Shown here: positions 52,278 through 60,824 of the stretch, piece by piece
How the letters are laid out: every line of letters starts with the position of its first letter
How positions within the stretch are numbered: position 1 is the stretch's first letter
NCBI RefSeq assembly: GCF_015689175.1
Contig: NZ_CP065047.1
Location: forward strand, 2,480,001-2,544,000
Length of the DNA: 64,000 nucleotides
Origin: Mycobacterium kubicae
Lineage (GTDB): Bacteria; Actinomycetota; Actinomycetes; Mycobacteriales; Mycobacteriaceae
Direction: 5' to 3'
Notes under the pieces: generated by a model
What the model was told of the DNA's origin: nothing
The model's database searches: none
Seen by the model: the letters and a program-made list of their open reading frames with translations, nothing else
Program-made: the position numbers and the translations under genes

Positions 52278-53609
52278 TCAGACGCGGGCGGTGTCGGCGT
52301 CCTCGACGAGGGTGTCACTGGCCTGTTCGGTCTGCTTACGGCAGGTGAGATACCAGGTGCGCATGATGCCTTTGCCCTTGACGTTGATCCGGCCGCGTTC
52401 CTCGAAGTCGAAGTCGTCCTTGAGGCGCTGGTAGACGTCGTCGGGAACCTGGATCTGGCCGACGGAGTCGGTCGACTCCATCCGTGATGCGACGTTGACC
52501 GCATCGCCCCAGACGTCGTAGAAGAAGCGGCGTGAACCCACCACGCCGGCGACGACGGGTCCAGCCGCCAGGCCCACCCGCAGCGGCACCGATCGGCCGT
52601 GTGGGTCTTTGAGTTCGGCGGCCGCGGCGACCATGTCGAGGGCGAAGTCGGCCAGTGCGTGCAGATGATCGGGCCGTGGTCGGGGCACGCCGCTGACGAC
52701 CATGTACGAGTCGCCGCTGACCTTGATCTTCTCCAGGCCGTGCTTGTCCACTAGGGCGTCGAAGGCGCTGTAGAGGCGATCCAGGAAGCGGACGAGGTCG
52801 GCGGGTGCGGTGCTGCTGGCCCGTTCGGTGAAGCCGACGATGTCTGCGAACAGCACCGAAGCGTCGTCGTATTTGTCCGCAATGATGCGCCGTTCCGGGT
52901 CCTTGAGCCGATCGGCGATGCTGGTCGGCAACATGTTGGCGAGTAAGGCCTCCGACCGCGCGTACTCGGCCTCCATGATCGCCTCGGCGCGTTGAGTGTC
53001 CCGCAGCGCGAACCACACCGTCACGACCACCATCAGGCAGGCGGAGAACGTCGTCACGATGAAGCTCAAGGACAGCGTCAGGGGCGACTCGATGCCGGTT
53101 GAGCGGGGCACCTCGAACTGCAGGCTGATGACGAGGGTGGCGCCGATGATCGCCAACGCGACGGCTAGCCGAATGTGCTCAACGCCGAGCTGCAGCACCA
53201 CCAGGCTGGCGCTGGTGATCAAGTAGAACTGCACGCCCGAGCCGGTGCCCAGATTCCAGCAGATCAGGAAGATCACCAGGTACGCCGAGAAGGTGAAGGT
53301 CAGCGGCGCGACCAGCTCTCCGAAGCGATGCAGCAGCGGCACCGTCGCGAAGATTATCGCGGCGGCGGTGTTGATCGCCTGAATGTGCCAGACCAAGGGA
53401 CCCGGCCAGACGCCCAATACGGTGAAGCAGGCGCAGACGATGACGGCCATGGCCGCGGTGATGTTGAGGACCCGGACTCGGCGAGCGGCGGTGTCGTCGT
53501 AGTGCTGTCTGGGAGCGCGGTTGTGCGCCCGCACCGCCGCTACACAGTCGGGGCGTTGATTCAGTCGGTCCGCTTCCGTCGGTGGGGCGCCGCACCTCTT
53601 AGCCACCAC
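52278..53609 (-). CDS. cya: Membrane-bound class III adenylate cyclase (Rv1625c type)
   Basis: A 443-residue cyclase with six membrane helices (residues about 45-205) and one catalytic domain (about 245-420). The metal-binding D256 in 'SVLFADIVGFTERASSTAP' and D300 in 'KVSGDSYMVVSGVPRPRP', and the adenine-selecting K296, fall at exactly the same residue numbers as in M. tuberculosis Rv1625c, also 443 residues by recollection. 'RFFYDVWGDAVNVASRMEST' holds the second adenine contact and the transition-state Arg. It works as a homodimer making cAMP from ATP and belongs to the 'half mammalian cyclase' type. Transcribed toward the HdeD gene 48 bp away. Confidence 0.95.
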   Translation of the reverse strand: MVAKRCGAPPTEADRLNQRPDCVAAVRAHNRAPRQHYDDTAARRVRVLNITAAMAVIVCACFTVLGVWPGPLVWHIQAINTAAAIIFATVPLLHRFGELVAPLTFTFSAYLVIFLICWNLGTGSGVQFYLITSASLVVLQLGVEHIRLAVALAIIGATLVISLQFEVPRSTGIESPLTLSLSFIVTTFSACLMVVVTVWFALRDTQRAEAIMEAEYARSEALLANMLPTSIADRLKDPERRIIADKYDDASVLFADIVGFTERASSTAPADLVRFLDRLYSAFDALVDKHGLEKIKVSGDSYMVVSGVPRPRPDHLHALADFALDMVAAAAELKDPHGRSVPLRVGLAAGPVVAGVVGSRRFFYDVWGDAVNVASRMESTDSVGQIQVPDDVYQRLKDDFDFEERGRINVKGKGIMRTWYLTCRKQTEQASDTLVEDADTARV

Positions 53610-53678
53610 AAAGCCAAGGGTAACGGTTGAGCTCGACGTTTAGCGATGCCAGCAATGATTTACGGCGTCTTATCGCGG

Positions 53679-53752
53679 TGCCCTCGGTGAGATTCGAACT
53701 CACACTGTACGGGTTTTGAATCCGTTTCCTCTGCCAGTTGGGATACGAGGGC
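53679..53752 (-). tRNA. tRNA-Leu (anticodon CAA) with short variable loop
   Basis: A 74-nt cloverleaf on the minus strand: acceptor stem GCCCTCG/CGAGGGC (7 bp, perfect), D-arm with the loop containing TGGCAG, anticodon loop TTCAAAA with anticodon CAA, T-arm GTGAG-TTCGAAT-CTCAC, discriminator A, no encoded CCA. The anticodon stem ACGGA/CCCGT has one A-C mismatch next to the loop. The variable loop is only 5 nt (ACAGT), whereas leucine tRNAs normally have a long variable arm. The CAA anticodon reads UUG. Confidence 0.85.
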
Positions 53753-53819
53753 GGCTCTGACTTCTTCGGCTCCCTACCTTAGATGAGGCCCCCAGGTGAC
53801 TGTTCACAGCCGCCCACGA

Positions 53820-53825
53820 GACAAT
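53820..53825 (+). promoter_or_regulatory. -10-like element for leaderless pdtaR
   Basis: GACAAT ends 7 bases before ATG 53833, the same arrangement seen at hisD (28973-28978). It overlaps the alternative ATG at 53824, which argues against that start. Confidence 0.4.
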
Positions 53826-53832
53826 GTCCGTC

Positions 53833-54438
53833 ATGACGGGCCCCACCACCGACGCCAACGCCGCTCCGCCGCGCCGGGTCCTGATCGCTGAGGACGAAGC
53901 GCTCATCCGTATGGACCTGGCCGAAATGCTGCGAGAGGAGGGGTACGAGATTGTCGGCGAAGCCGGCGACGGCCAAGAAGCCGTCGAGCTCGCCGAGCGG
54001 CATACGCCTGATCTGGTGATCATGGACGTGAAGATGCCGCGCCGCGACGGGATCGACGCGGCCTCCGAGATCGCCAGCAAGCGCATCGCGCCCATCGTGG
54101 TGCTGACGGCGTTCAGCCAACGCGACCTGGTCGAGCGGGCGCGTGACGCCGGGGCGATGGCGTATCTGGTCAAGCCGTTCACCGCCAGCGACCTGGTCCC
54201 GGCCATCGAATTGGCGGTCAGCCGCTTCGGTGAGCTCACCGCGCTGGAACGCGAAGTCGAAACCCTCACCGACCGGCTGGAAACCCGCAAGCTCGTCGAA
54301 CGCGCCAAGGGCGTGCTGCAGACCAAGCAGGGCATGACCGAGCCGGAAGCCTTCAAGTGGATTCAGCGGGCCGCGATGGACCGCCGCACCACGATGAAAC
54401 GCGTCGCCGAAGTGGTGCTGGAGACGCTCGACACCTGA
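53833..54438 (+). CDS. pdtaR: Two-component response regulator with ANTAR domain (PdtaR)
   Basis: A 201-residue cytosolic regulator: receiver domain (about 14-128) with the phospho-acceptor D65 in 'PDLVIMDVKMPRRDG', acidic residues 'LIAEDEALIRMD', the switch Thr in 'VVLTAFSQRD' and Lys in 'YLVKPF'; then an RNA-binding ANTAR domain (about 140-198) with 'RLETRKLVERAKGVLQTKQG' and 'AFKWIQRAAMDRRTTMKRVA'. It is the Rv1626 counterpart, partner of the PdtaS kinase encoded elsewhere, and acts on RNA antitermination. ATG 53833 gives D65 the M. tuberculosis number. Confidence 0.95.
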   Translation: MTGPTTDANAAPPRRVLIAEDEALIRMDLAEMLREEGYEIVGEAGDGQEAVELAERHTPDLVIMDVKMPRRDGIDAASEIASKRIAPIVVLTAFSQRDLVERARDAGAMAYLVKPFTASDLVPAIELAVSRFGELTALEREVETLTDRLETRKLVERAKGVLQTKQGMTEPEAFKWIQRAAMDRRTTMKRVAEVVLETLDT

Positions 54439-54448
54439 CGTCACCGCC

Positions 54449-54508
54449 GCGAGCGTGCGTGTCTGTACACAGACACGCCGTGACGGCCGTACAACTGCGC
54501 ACGCTCGC
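54449..54508. terminator. Nested inverted repeat between convergent pdtaR and thiolase genes
   Basis: An outer pair GCGAGCGTGCG (54449-54459) and CGCACGCTCGC (54498-54508) encloses an inner hairpin with arms GCGTGTCTGT and ACAGACACGC (54457-54478, two-base loop). It lies 10 bp past the pdtaR stop and 24 bp from the stop of the opposite gene, so it probably terminates transcription both ways. The GAGCGTGCG core also occurs after nadC. Confidence 0.75.
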
Positions 54509-54532
54509 GACCCAGAAAGCCCGGGGGAGCGA

Positions 54533-55732
54533 CTAGCGCGCGACTATCACCGACGACCCGTGTCCGAACAGGCCCTGGTTGGCGGTGATGCCGACCTTGG
54601 CATTCTCCACCTGCCGGCCGGTCGCCTGTCCCCGCAGCTGCCAGGTCAACTCGCACACCTGAGCGATCGCCTGCGCCGGAATGGCCTCGCCGAAACACGC
54701 CAACCCGCCCGACGGGTTGACCGGGATACGCCCGCCGATGGTGGTCGCCCCACTGCGCAGCAGCGACTCGGCCTCACCCCTGGCGCACAGACCCAAGTGT
54801 TCGTACCAGTCGAGCTCCAGCGCGGTGGACAGGTCATACACCTCGGCCAGGCTCAAATCGTCGGGACCGATACCCGCCTCGGCGTAGGCAGCGTCCAGGA
54901 TCTGATCCTTGAACACCCGCTCCGGGGCAGGCACCACGGCCGTCGAATCCGTTGCGATGTCCGGCAATTCGGGCAGGTGCTGGGGATACTGCGGCGTCAC
55001 GGTGCTGATCGCGCGCACCGACGGCACCCCGTCGGTCGAGCCCAGGTGCTTCTCGGTGAACGACTTGCTCGCCACGATCAGTGCGGCAGCACCGTCGGAG
55101 GTGGCGCAAATGTCAAGCAGCCGAAGCGGATCGGAGACGACGGGACTGGCCAGCACATCCTCGATCGAACTTTCCTTGCGGTAACGGGCATTTGGGTTGT
55201 TCAGCCCGTGCTTGGCGTTCTTGACCTTCACCTGCGCGAAATCTTCGAGGGTCGCGCCGTACAGGTCCATCCGCCGCCGCGCCAGCAGGGCGAAGTAGAC
55301 GGTGTTGGTCGCGCCGATCAGGTGGAAGCGCTGCCAGTCGGGGTCACTCTTGCGCTCTCCGCCCACCGGGGCGAAGAAGCCCTTCGGCGTCGTGTCGGCG
55401 CCGATGACCAACGCGACGTCACAGAACCCGGCCAGGATCTGAGCGCGGGCGCTCTGCAGGGCCTGCGAACCGCTGGCACACGCCGCATAACTGGAGCTGA
55501 CCGGCACCCCATTCCAGCCCAGCTTCTGAGCGAACGTCGCGCCGGCGACGAACCCCGGGTAGCCGTTGCGGATGGTGTCCGCGCCGGCCACCAACTGGAT
55601 CTGACGCCAATCCAGCCCAGCCTCGGCAAGGGCGGCTCGGGCGGCGACCACACCGTATTCGGTGAAGTCGCGTCCCCACTTGCCCCACGGGTGCATGCCC
55701 GCGCCGAGGATGTACAGCGGTTCAGCACTCAT
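54533..55732 (-). CDS. Thiolase-fold lipid-transfer protein (Rv1627c type)
   Basis: A 399-residue thiolase-superfamily protein of the SCP2-thiolase/Ltp group. The nucleophile Cys is in 'VSSSYAACASGSQALQSARA'; 'EVYDLSTALELDWYEHLGLC' and 'NPSGGLACFGEAIPAQAIAQ' occupy the places of the usual catalytic loops, the latter without the GHP motif of ordinary thiolases. Such proteins, paired with a DUF35 OB-fold protein, act as thiolases or retro-aldolases in sterol side-chain or fatty-acid breakdown; the substrate here is unknown. ATG 55732 overlaps the upstream DUF35 gene by 4 bases and has a GGAGG RBS. Confidence 0.9.
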   Translation of the reverse strand: MSAEPLYILGAGMHPWGKWGRDFTEYGVVAARAALAEAGLDWRQIQLVAGADTIRNGYPGFVAGATFAQKLGWNGVPVSSSYAACASGSQALQSARAQILAGFCDVALVIGADTTPKGFFAPVGGERKSDPDWQRFHLIGATNTVYFALLARRRMDLYGATLEDFAQVKVKNAKHGLNNPNARYRKESSIEDVLASPVVSDPLRLLDICATSDGAAALIVASKSFTEKHLGSTDGVPSVRAISTVTPQYPQHLPELPDIATDSTAVVPAPERVFKDQILDAAYAEAGIGPDDLSLAEVYDLSTALELDWYEHLGLCARGEAESLLRSGATTIGGRIPVNPSGGLACFGEAIPAQAIAQVCELTWQLRGQATGRQVENAKVGITANQGLFGHGSSVIVAR

Positions 55733-56169
55733 GCGATCCTCCACGCGTAAACGATCCGCTCGACGCCGTCGTCGTCAGTGAACAGCGGCATCGTCGTCAA
55801 TTCCATCTCCATACCGACCTTGAGATCGGCGGCCAGGGTCCCCTCGACCACTTTGCCCAGGACGATCAGGCCCTCGTCGGCCAACTGCACCGCGGCCACC
55901 GCGAACGGCTCGAAGGGGTCCGGGGAGGGATAGGGCGGCGGCGGTGCGTAGCGGTTTTCGGTGTAGCTCCACAGCGTCCCGCGGCGCGACAACGCGACGG
56001 ACTCTAGTTCGTCGCCGTCGCAGCCGGGATTGGGGCAATTGTTCTCGCGCGGCGGGAATACGTAGGTGCCGCACTGCGGGCACTTACTGCCGATCAGATA
56101 CGGGTTGTCCGCGTCGTCGGTGGCAAACCACCCGTCGATTGCCGGTTGTTGCAAGCTGACCTCTGGCAC
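55729..56169 (-). CDS. Zn-ribbon/OB-fold DUF35 protein (Rv1628c type)
   Basis: A 146-residue protein with an N-terminal rubredoxin-like zinc ribbon ('SKCPQCGTYVFPPRENNCPN', with a further Cys in PGCDG) and a C-terminal OB fold ('FAVAAVQLADEGLIVLGKVV', 'DLKVGMEMELTTMPLF'). DUF35 proteins form complexes with SCP2-type thiolases and related acyl-CoA enzymes, and this gene overlaps such a thiolase gene by 4 bases, so the two products very probably form one enzyme. Divergent from polA. Confidence 0.9.
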   Translation of the reverse strand: MPEVSLQQPAIDGWFATDDADNPYLIGSKCPQCGTYVFPPRENNCPNPGCDGDELESVALSRRGTLWSYTENRYAPPPPYPSPDPFEPFAVAAVQLADEGLIVLGKVVEGTLAADLKVGMEMELTTMPLFTDDDGVERIVYAWRIA

Positions 56170-56272
56170 CGGGCCAGCCTATCCGCAGCGACCACAAAAC
56201 TGAAACGTGTTGCAGTTCTGCGGGCGGCCACGCCGGCGTCGTGCGTCACACCGGGTGCCTAGAGTGTGAGCC

Positions 56273-58984
56273 GTGAGTACTGCCGTCGCCGCCAGTGAGG
56301 ATTCCGCCAAGCCGACTCTGATGTTGCTGGACGGCAATTCGCTGGCGTTTCGGGCGTTCTATGCGCTGCCCGCGGAAAACTTCAAGACCCGCGGTGGGCT
56401 GACCACCAACGCGGTCTACGGCTTCACCGCCATGCTGATCAACCTGCTGCGCGACGAAGCACCCTCGCACATCGCGGCGGCATTCGACGTGTCGCGGCAG
56501 ACGTTTCGCTCCGAGCGCTACCCCGAATACAAGGCCAACCGGTCCGCGACGCCCGACGAGTTCCACGGGCAGATCGACATCACCAAGGAAGTGCTCAACG
56601 CGCTGGGCATCACCGTGCTGTCCGAGCCCGGGTTCGAGGCCGACGACCTCATCGCCACCTTGGCCACCCAAGCCGAGCATGAGGGCTACCGCGTGCTGGT
56701 GGTCACCGGCGACCGCGACTCGCTGCAACTGGTCTCCGAGGACGTGACGGTGCTCTACCCGCGTAAAGGCGTCAGCGAGCTCACCCGATTCACCCCCGAA
56801 GCCGTCGTGGAGAAATACGGGCTCACCCCGAAGCAATACCCGGACTTCGCCGCGCTGCGCGGCGACCCCAGCGACAACCTTCCGGGCATCCCGGGAGTGG
56901 GGGAGAAGACCGCCTCGAAGTGGATCATCGAGTACGGCTCCCTGCAATCACTGGTCGACAATGTCGATTCGGTGCGCGGCAAGGTGGGCGATGCGTTGCG
57001 CGCGCACCTGGCCAACGTGATCCGTAACCGCGACCTGACGGAACTGATCCGCGATGTACCGCTGGCCCAGACGCCGGACACGCTGCGGCTACAGCCCTGG
57101 GACCGCGACCACATCCACCGCCTGTTCGACGACCTGGAGTTCCGGGTGCTGCGCGACCGGCTGTTCGAGACGTTGGCCGCCGTCGAACCCGAAGTCGACG
57201 AGGGCTTCGACGTGCGCGGCGGCGCGCTGGAACCTGGCACGGTCGCGCAGTGGCTGGCCGAGCACGCCGGCGACGGGCGCCGCTCCGGCCTGACCGTGGT
57301 GGGCACCCACCTGCCCCACGGTGGGGACGCCACCGCGCTGGCGATCGCCGCCGCCGACGGCGACGGTGCCTACATCGACACCGCCACCCTGACTCCCGAG
57401 GACGACCAAGCACTCGGCGACTGGCTGTCCGACCCCGCCAAGCCCAAGGCCCTACACGAGGCCAAGTTGGCCATCCACGACGTGGCGGGCCGCGGCTGGA
57501 CCTTGAACGGCATCACCTCCGACACCGCACTGGCGGCTTATCTGGTGCGGCCGGGCCAGCGCAGTTTCGCCCTCGATGATTTGTCGCTGCGCTACCTTCG
57601 CCGCGAGCTCCGCGCGGATTCACCTGAACAGCAACAACTTTCGTTACTCGACGATATGGACGGGGTGGACGATCAGGCCGTCCAGACCGCCATTCTGCGG
57701 GCTCGGGCCGTCATCGATCTTGCCGATGCGCTGGACGCCGAGTTGGCCCGCATCGACTCCACCGCACTGCTGGGGGACATGGAGCTGCCGGTGCTGCGGG
57801 CGCTGGCCGACATGGAAGCTCACGGGATCGCCGTCGATCTGCCCATGCTCACCGAACTGCAAAGCCAGTTCGCCGATCAGATCCGCGACGCGGCCGAGGC
57901 CGCTTATGCGGTGATCGGCAAGCAGATCAATCTCGGCTCGCCCAAACAGCTGCAGGTAGTGCTGTTCGACGAACTCGGCATGCCGAAAACCAAGCGCACC
58001 AAAACCGGTTACACCACCGACGCCGACGCGTTGCAGTCACTGTTCGACAAGACCGGGCACCCATTCCTGCAGCATCTGCTGGCCCACCGCGACGTCAGCC
58101 GGCTCAAAGTCACCGTCGACGGTTTGCTGAACTCGGTAGCCGGCGACGGCCGCATCCACACCACGTTCAACCAGACGATCGCCGCGACCGGGCGGTTGTC
58201 GTCCACCGAACCGAACTTGCAGAACATCCCAATCCGCACCGACGCCGGCCGGCAGATCCGCGACGCGTTCATCGTCGGCAAAGGCTACGCCGAGCTGATG
58301 ACCGCGGACTACAGCCAGATCGAGATGCGCATCATGGCGCATCTGTCCAGAGACGAAGGCTTGATCGAGGCGTTCAACACCGGGGAGGACCTGCACTCGT
58401 TCGTGGCATCCCGAGCCTTCGGTGTCCCGATCGAAGAGGTGACCGCCGAACTGCGCCGCCGGGTCAAGGCGATGTCGTACGGGCTGGCCTATGGGCTGAG
58501 CGCCTACGGCTTGGCCGCGCAGCTGAACATCTCCACCGAGGAGGCGAAGGTGCAGATGGACCAGTACTTCGCCCGGTTCGGCGGGATTCGGGACTACCTG
58601 TTCGCGGTGGTGGAGCAGGCCCGCAAGGACGGCTACACCTCCACCGTCCTGGGCCGTCGCCGCTACCTCCCGGAACTGGACAGCAGCAATCGGCAGGTCC
58701 GCGAGGCCGCCGAACGTGCCGCGCTCAACGCGCCGATTCAGGGCAGCGCCGCCGACATCATCAAAGTCGCGATGATCGAGGTCGACAAGGCCATCAAAGA
58801 AGCGGGCCTGGCCTCACGCATGCTGCTGCAGGTGCACGACGAGCTGTTGTTCGAAATCGCCCCCGGCGAGCGCGAGCAGGTCGAGGCGCTGGCCCGCGAA
58901 AAGATGGGCGGCGCTTACCCGCTGGACGTCCCGCTGGAGGTGTCGGTGGGGTACGGCCGTTCGTGGGACGCCGCGGCGCACTAA
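56273..58984 (+). CDS. polA: DNA polymerase I
   Basis: A 903-residue repair and replication polymerase. The 5'-nuclease domain is at about 1-300 ('LDGNSLAFRAFYALP', 'SEPGFEADDLIATLATQAE', 'VVTGDRDSLQLVSEDVTVLY', 'GIPGVGEKTASKWI'). A middle domain resembles the 3'-5' exonuclease but shows no obvious proofreading acidic set, as in other mycobacteria. The polymerase domain has motif A 'MTADYSQIEMRIMAHLSRDE' (about residue 679), the O-helix 'RRVKAMSYGLAYGLSAYGLA' and motif C 'LQVHDELLFEI' (about 854). GTG 56273 stands 7 bases after TAGAGT, so the mRNA is probably leaderless. Confidence 0.97.
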   Translation: MSTAVAASEDSAKPTLMLLDGNSLAFRAFYALPAENFKTRGGLTTNAVYGFTAMLINLLRDEAPSHIAAAFDVSRQTFRSERYPEYKANRSATPDEFHGQIDITKEVLNALGITVLSEPGFEADDLIATLATQAEHEGYRVLVVTGDRDSLQLVSEDVTVLYPRKGVSELTRFTPEAVVEKYGLTPKQYPDFAALRGDPSDNLPGIPGVGEKTASKWIIEYGSLQSLVDNVDSVRGKVGDALRAHLANVIRNRDLTELIRDVPLAQTPDTLRLQPWDRDHIHRLFDDLEFRVLRDRLFETLAAVEPEVDEGFDVRGGALEPGTVAQWLAEHAGDGRRSGLTVVGTHLPHGGDATALAIAAADGDGAYIDTATLTPEDDQALGDWLSDPAKPKALHEAKLAIHDVAGRGWTLNGITSDTALAAYLVRPGQRSFALDDLSLRYLRRELRADSPEQQQLSLLDDMDGVDDQAVQTAILRARAVIDLADALDAELARIDSTALLGDMELPVLRALADMEAHGIAVDLPMLTELQSQFADQIRDAAEAAYAVIGKQINLGSPKQLQVVLFDELGMPKTKRTKTGYTTDADALQSLFDKTGHPFLQHLLAHRDVSRLKVTVDGLLNSVAGDGRIHTTFNQTIAATGRLSSTEPNLQNIPIRTDAGRQIRDAFIVGKGYAELMTADYSQIEMRIMAHLSRDEGLIEAFNTGEDLHSFVASRAFGVPIEEVTAELRRRVKAMSYGLAYGLSAYGLAAQLNISTEEAKVQMDQYFARFGGIRDYLFAVVEQARKDGYTSTVLGRRRYLPELDSSNRQVREAAERAALNAPIQGSAADIIKVAMIEVDKAIKEAGLASRMLLQVHDELLFEIAPGEREQVEALAREKMGGAYPLDVPLEVSVGYGRSWDAAAH

Positions 58985-59700
58985 TCCTGGTTGCGGCGAT
59001 AGTTCGTGCTGGCATCTTCCCCGCGCGTCAACGGCGGCACGTGCTCGATCGTGCCCGCCGCCCGTGCCAGCCTCTTGCTCAACCTCTGACTGGCCCCGTG
59101 CATCCGACCGGTGGACCGGCGGCTGACCCGGTCGAGCCGGTCGCGGCCGCGGTCCAAGACGGTCAGCGGCGCGCCGGCCAATGCATTGCCCGGTGGGCGC
59201 CGGGCTACCACGGGATGCGGCCGAGTGGGCGCGGTGCGGCGCACCGCTTCCCACGCGAAGCCCAGTGCCACCAACCGGCGCCGGCTCATCGCACGCTGCA
59301 GCATCGGCAACAGCCGGTCCTCTTCGTCGCGGACGTCCTCGCGTAGCAGGCGCACAATGCGCTTGAACAGTTCGTGATGTTCAGCGCCGTCCGGATTGAG
59401 CTTTTCCAGTTTGGCGAACAGCTGGTTGATCTCCTGATGTTCGCGCTCGATCTCCAGCGTCAGGTGTTCCCCCTCGGGCACCCACCGGCGAATGGCCGGC
59501 CACAGCACCGACTCCTCGGCGAAAGCGTGTGGAAACACCAAGCGGCACAAGCGAGTTAGGTATTCTTGGCGTTCCGGTCCGCTGGATGCGTCGACGGCCT
59601 GGATCAGCCGGTCGAGTTCGATGTGATCGCGCTTCTGCCGCGCGAGCACACTGCGTGCGCCCCCCAGTTCAGTGAGGCTTTGGTCTGCAAGCGATGTCAT
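58981..59700 (-). CDS. Hemerythrin-like HHE-domain protein
   Basis: A 239-residue protein with an N-terminal four-helix hemerythrin domain (about 1-150): 'RQKRDHIELDRLIQAVDASS', 'VFPHAFAEESVLWPAIRRWV', 'LEIEREHQEINQLFAKLEKL' and 'EHHELFKRIVRLLREDVRDE', giving the His and Glu ligands for a di-iron site. The C-terminal 85 residues are basic and Arg/Pro-rich with no recognised fold. It may sense or buffer O2, NO or peroxide. ATG 59700 is chosen because GGAGGAG lies just upstream and a sigma-F-like promoter would start transcription near 59714, leaving GTG 59712 without an RBS. Its end overlaps polA by 4 bases, tail to tail. Confidence 0.88.
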   Translation of the reverse strand: MTSLADQSLTELGGARSVLARQKRDHIELDRLIQAVDASSGPERQEYLTRLCRLVFPHAFAEESVLWPAIRRWVPEGEHLTLEIEREHQEINQLFAKLEKLNPDGAEHHELFKRIVRLLREDVRDEEDRLLPMLQRAMSRRRLVALGFAWEAVRRTAPTRPHPVVARRPPGNALAGAPLTVLDRGRDRLDRVSRRSTGRMHGASQRLSKRLARAAGTIEHVPPLTRGEDASTNYRRNQD

Positions 59701-59720
59701 GATCTCCTCCACCGCCAGCG

Positions 59721-59745
59721 GTTCCCTGCGTGGGAGTGCCTAAAC
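59721..59745 (-). promoter_or_regulatory. Sigma-F-like promoter for the hemerythrin-like gene
   Basis: On the minus strand GTTT (59745-59742), 15 bases, then GGGAAC (59726-59721). The spacing and -35 agree with the mycobacterial sigma-F consensus GTTT-N15-17-GGGTA; the -10 differs by one base (A for T). Transcription would begin about 14 bases before ATG 59700. Confidence 0.5.
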
Positions 59746-59769
59746 ACGCAAAGCTTTTCGACGTTTTAG

Positions 59770-59794
59770 GTTTGCCTTACTTGGGCCCGGGTAC
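59770..59794 (+). promoter_or_regulatory. Sigma-F promoter for the manganese catalase
   Basis: GTTT (59770-59773), 15 bases, GGGTAC (59789-59794): a full match to the mycobacterial sigma-F consensus. The transcript would start around 59800, giving a leader of about 70 bases before ATG 59873 and ruling out the longer reading frame that begins at 59798. Confidence 0.75.
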
Positions 59795-59872
59795 TGCGTG
59801 GAGGCCCGTACAGCCTGGTGCGGGGTCGCGGCCTGCGGGGCCGACCAATTGGCAATTGAATTGGGGTTTTTG

Positions 59873-60784
59873 ATGTTTAGGCATACCGACTACATGCAGT
59901 TCGACGTCAAGCCGGAGAAGCCTGACCCCGTCTACGCGCGCAAGCTGCAAGAACTACTCGGCGGCGCGTTCGGGGAGATGACAGTCACCATGCAGTACCT
60001 GATGCAGGGCTGGAACTGTCGTATGAAAGGTAAGTACAAGGACCTGATCATGGACGTCGCGACCGAGGAAATGGGTCATGTCGAGATGATCGCCACCATG
60101 ATCGCGCGGCTGTTGGAAGGTGCTCCAGCAACCGACGCCACGCAGAACGCCCTCGGTGATCCGGTAGTGGCCGCCGTGATGGGCGGTATGGATCCGCAAC
60201 AGGCCATCGTGTCCGGCGGTGCACCGACGCTCTCGGACAGCCAAGGCCAGTCGTGGAACGGCAAGTACGTTGTGGCATCGGGGAATCTGCTCGCTGACTT
60301 CTACGCCAACGTCGCCGCTGAAGCGCAAGGCCGGGTGCAGACCGCACGGTTGTGGCACATGACTGACGACCCGGGCGTGAAGGCCATGCTGAAGTTCAAC
60401 CTGGCGCGCGACACCTACCACCAGAACATGTGGCTGGCCGCGATCGAGGAACTTCAAGCCGACGGGTTGGAAGGCGTGGTGGCGCCCAACGACCTGCTGG
60501 ACGAGGAATACCAGGAGCATGCCAGCGAGCTGTGGCACCTGTCCGACGGCCCCGACGCCGACAAGGGCCGCTGGGCCTTCGGTACCGGCCCCGACGGCAG
60601 CCACGCCATGCGGTTCCGGACCGACACGACCCCGCTGGGTGACCTCCAGCACGGGCCGCCGCCGGACCCCAAGCTCTATGTCACCTATGACGGCAGTTGG
60701 GGCGAGCCCCGTACGCCTGCATTCGGTACCGAAAAAGGTGTTGTCGGCAAGATCAAGGACGTGTTCGACCCCGACAAAACCTAG
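59873..60784 (+). CDS. Manganese catalase
   Basis: A 303-residue di-manganese catalase that splits H2O2 without heme. Family features: 'KLQELLGGAFGEMTVTMQYL', 'MDVATEEMGHVEMIATMIAR' (metal Glu and His), 'AEAQGRVQTARLWHMTDDPG' and 'ARDTYHQNMWLAAIEELQ' (second Glu/His set), plus the C-terminal 'DPKLYVTYDGSWGEPRTPAF'-type tail. It is cytosolic and hexameric in characterised relatives. ATG 59873 follows a GGGG tract at short distance. A sigma-F promoter lies upstream, so it is probably made in stationary phase or stress, along with the divergent hemerythrin-like protein. Not known at this locus in H37Rv. Confidence 0.93.
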   Translation: MFRHTDYMQFDVKPEKPDPVYARKLQELLGGAFGEMTVTMQYLMQGWNCRMKGKYKDLIMDVATEEMGHVEMIATMIARLLEGAPATDATQNALGDPVVAAVMGGMDPQQAIVSGGAPTLSDSQGQSWNGKYVVASGNLLADFYANVAAEAQGRVQTARLWHMTDDPGVKAMLKFNLARDTYHQNMWLAAIEELQADGLEGVVAPNDLLDEEYQEHASELWHLSDGPDADKGRWAFGTGPDGSHAMRFRTDTTPLGDLQHGPPPDPKLYVTYDGSWGEPRTPAFGTEKGVVGKIKDVFDPDKT

Positions 60785-60824
60785 GCCTCAGTGGGCTTCA
60801 GCATCGAATCTGACTGCGGCAGCC

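Noticed and set aside
59798..59872. N-terminal extension of the manganese catalase
   Set aside because: The sigma-F -10 ends at 59794, so the transcript begins at or after the putative start; the known family N-terminus begins at ATG 59873.
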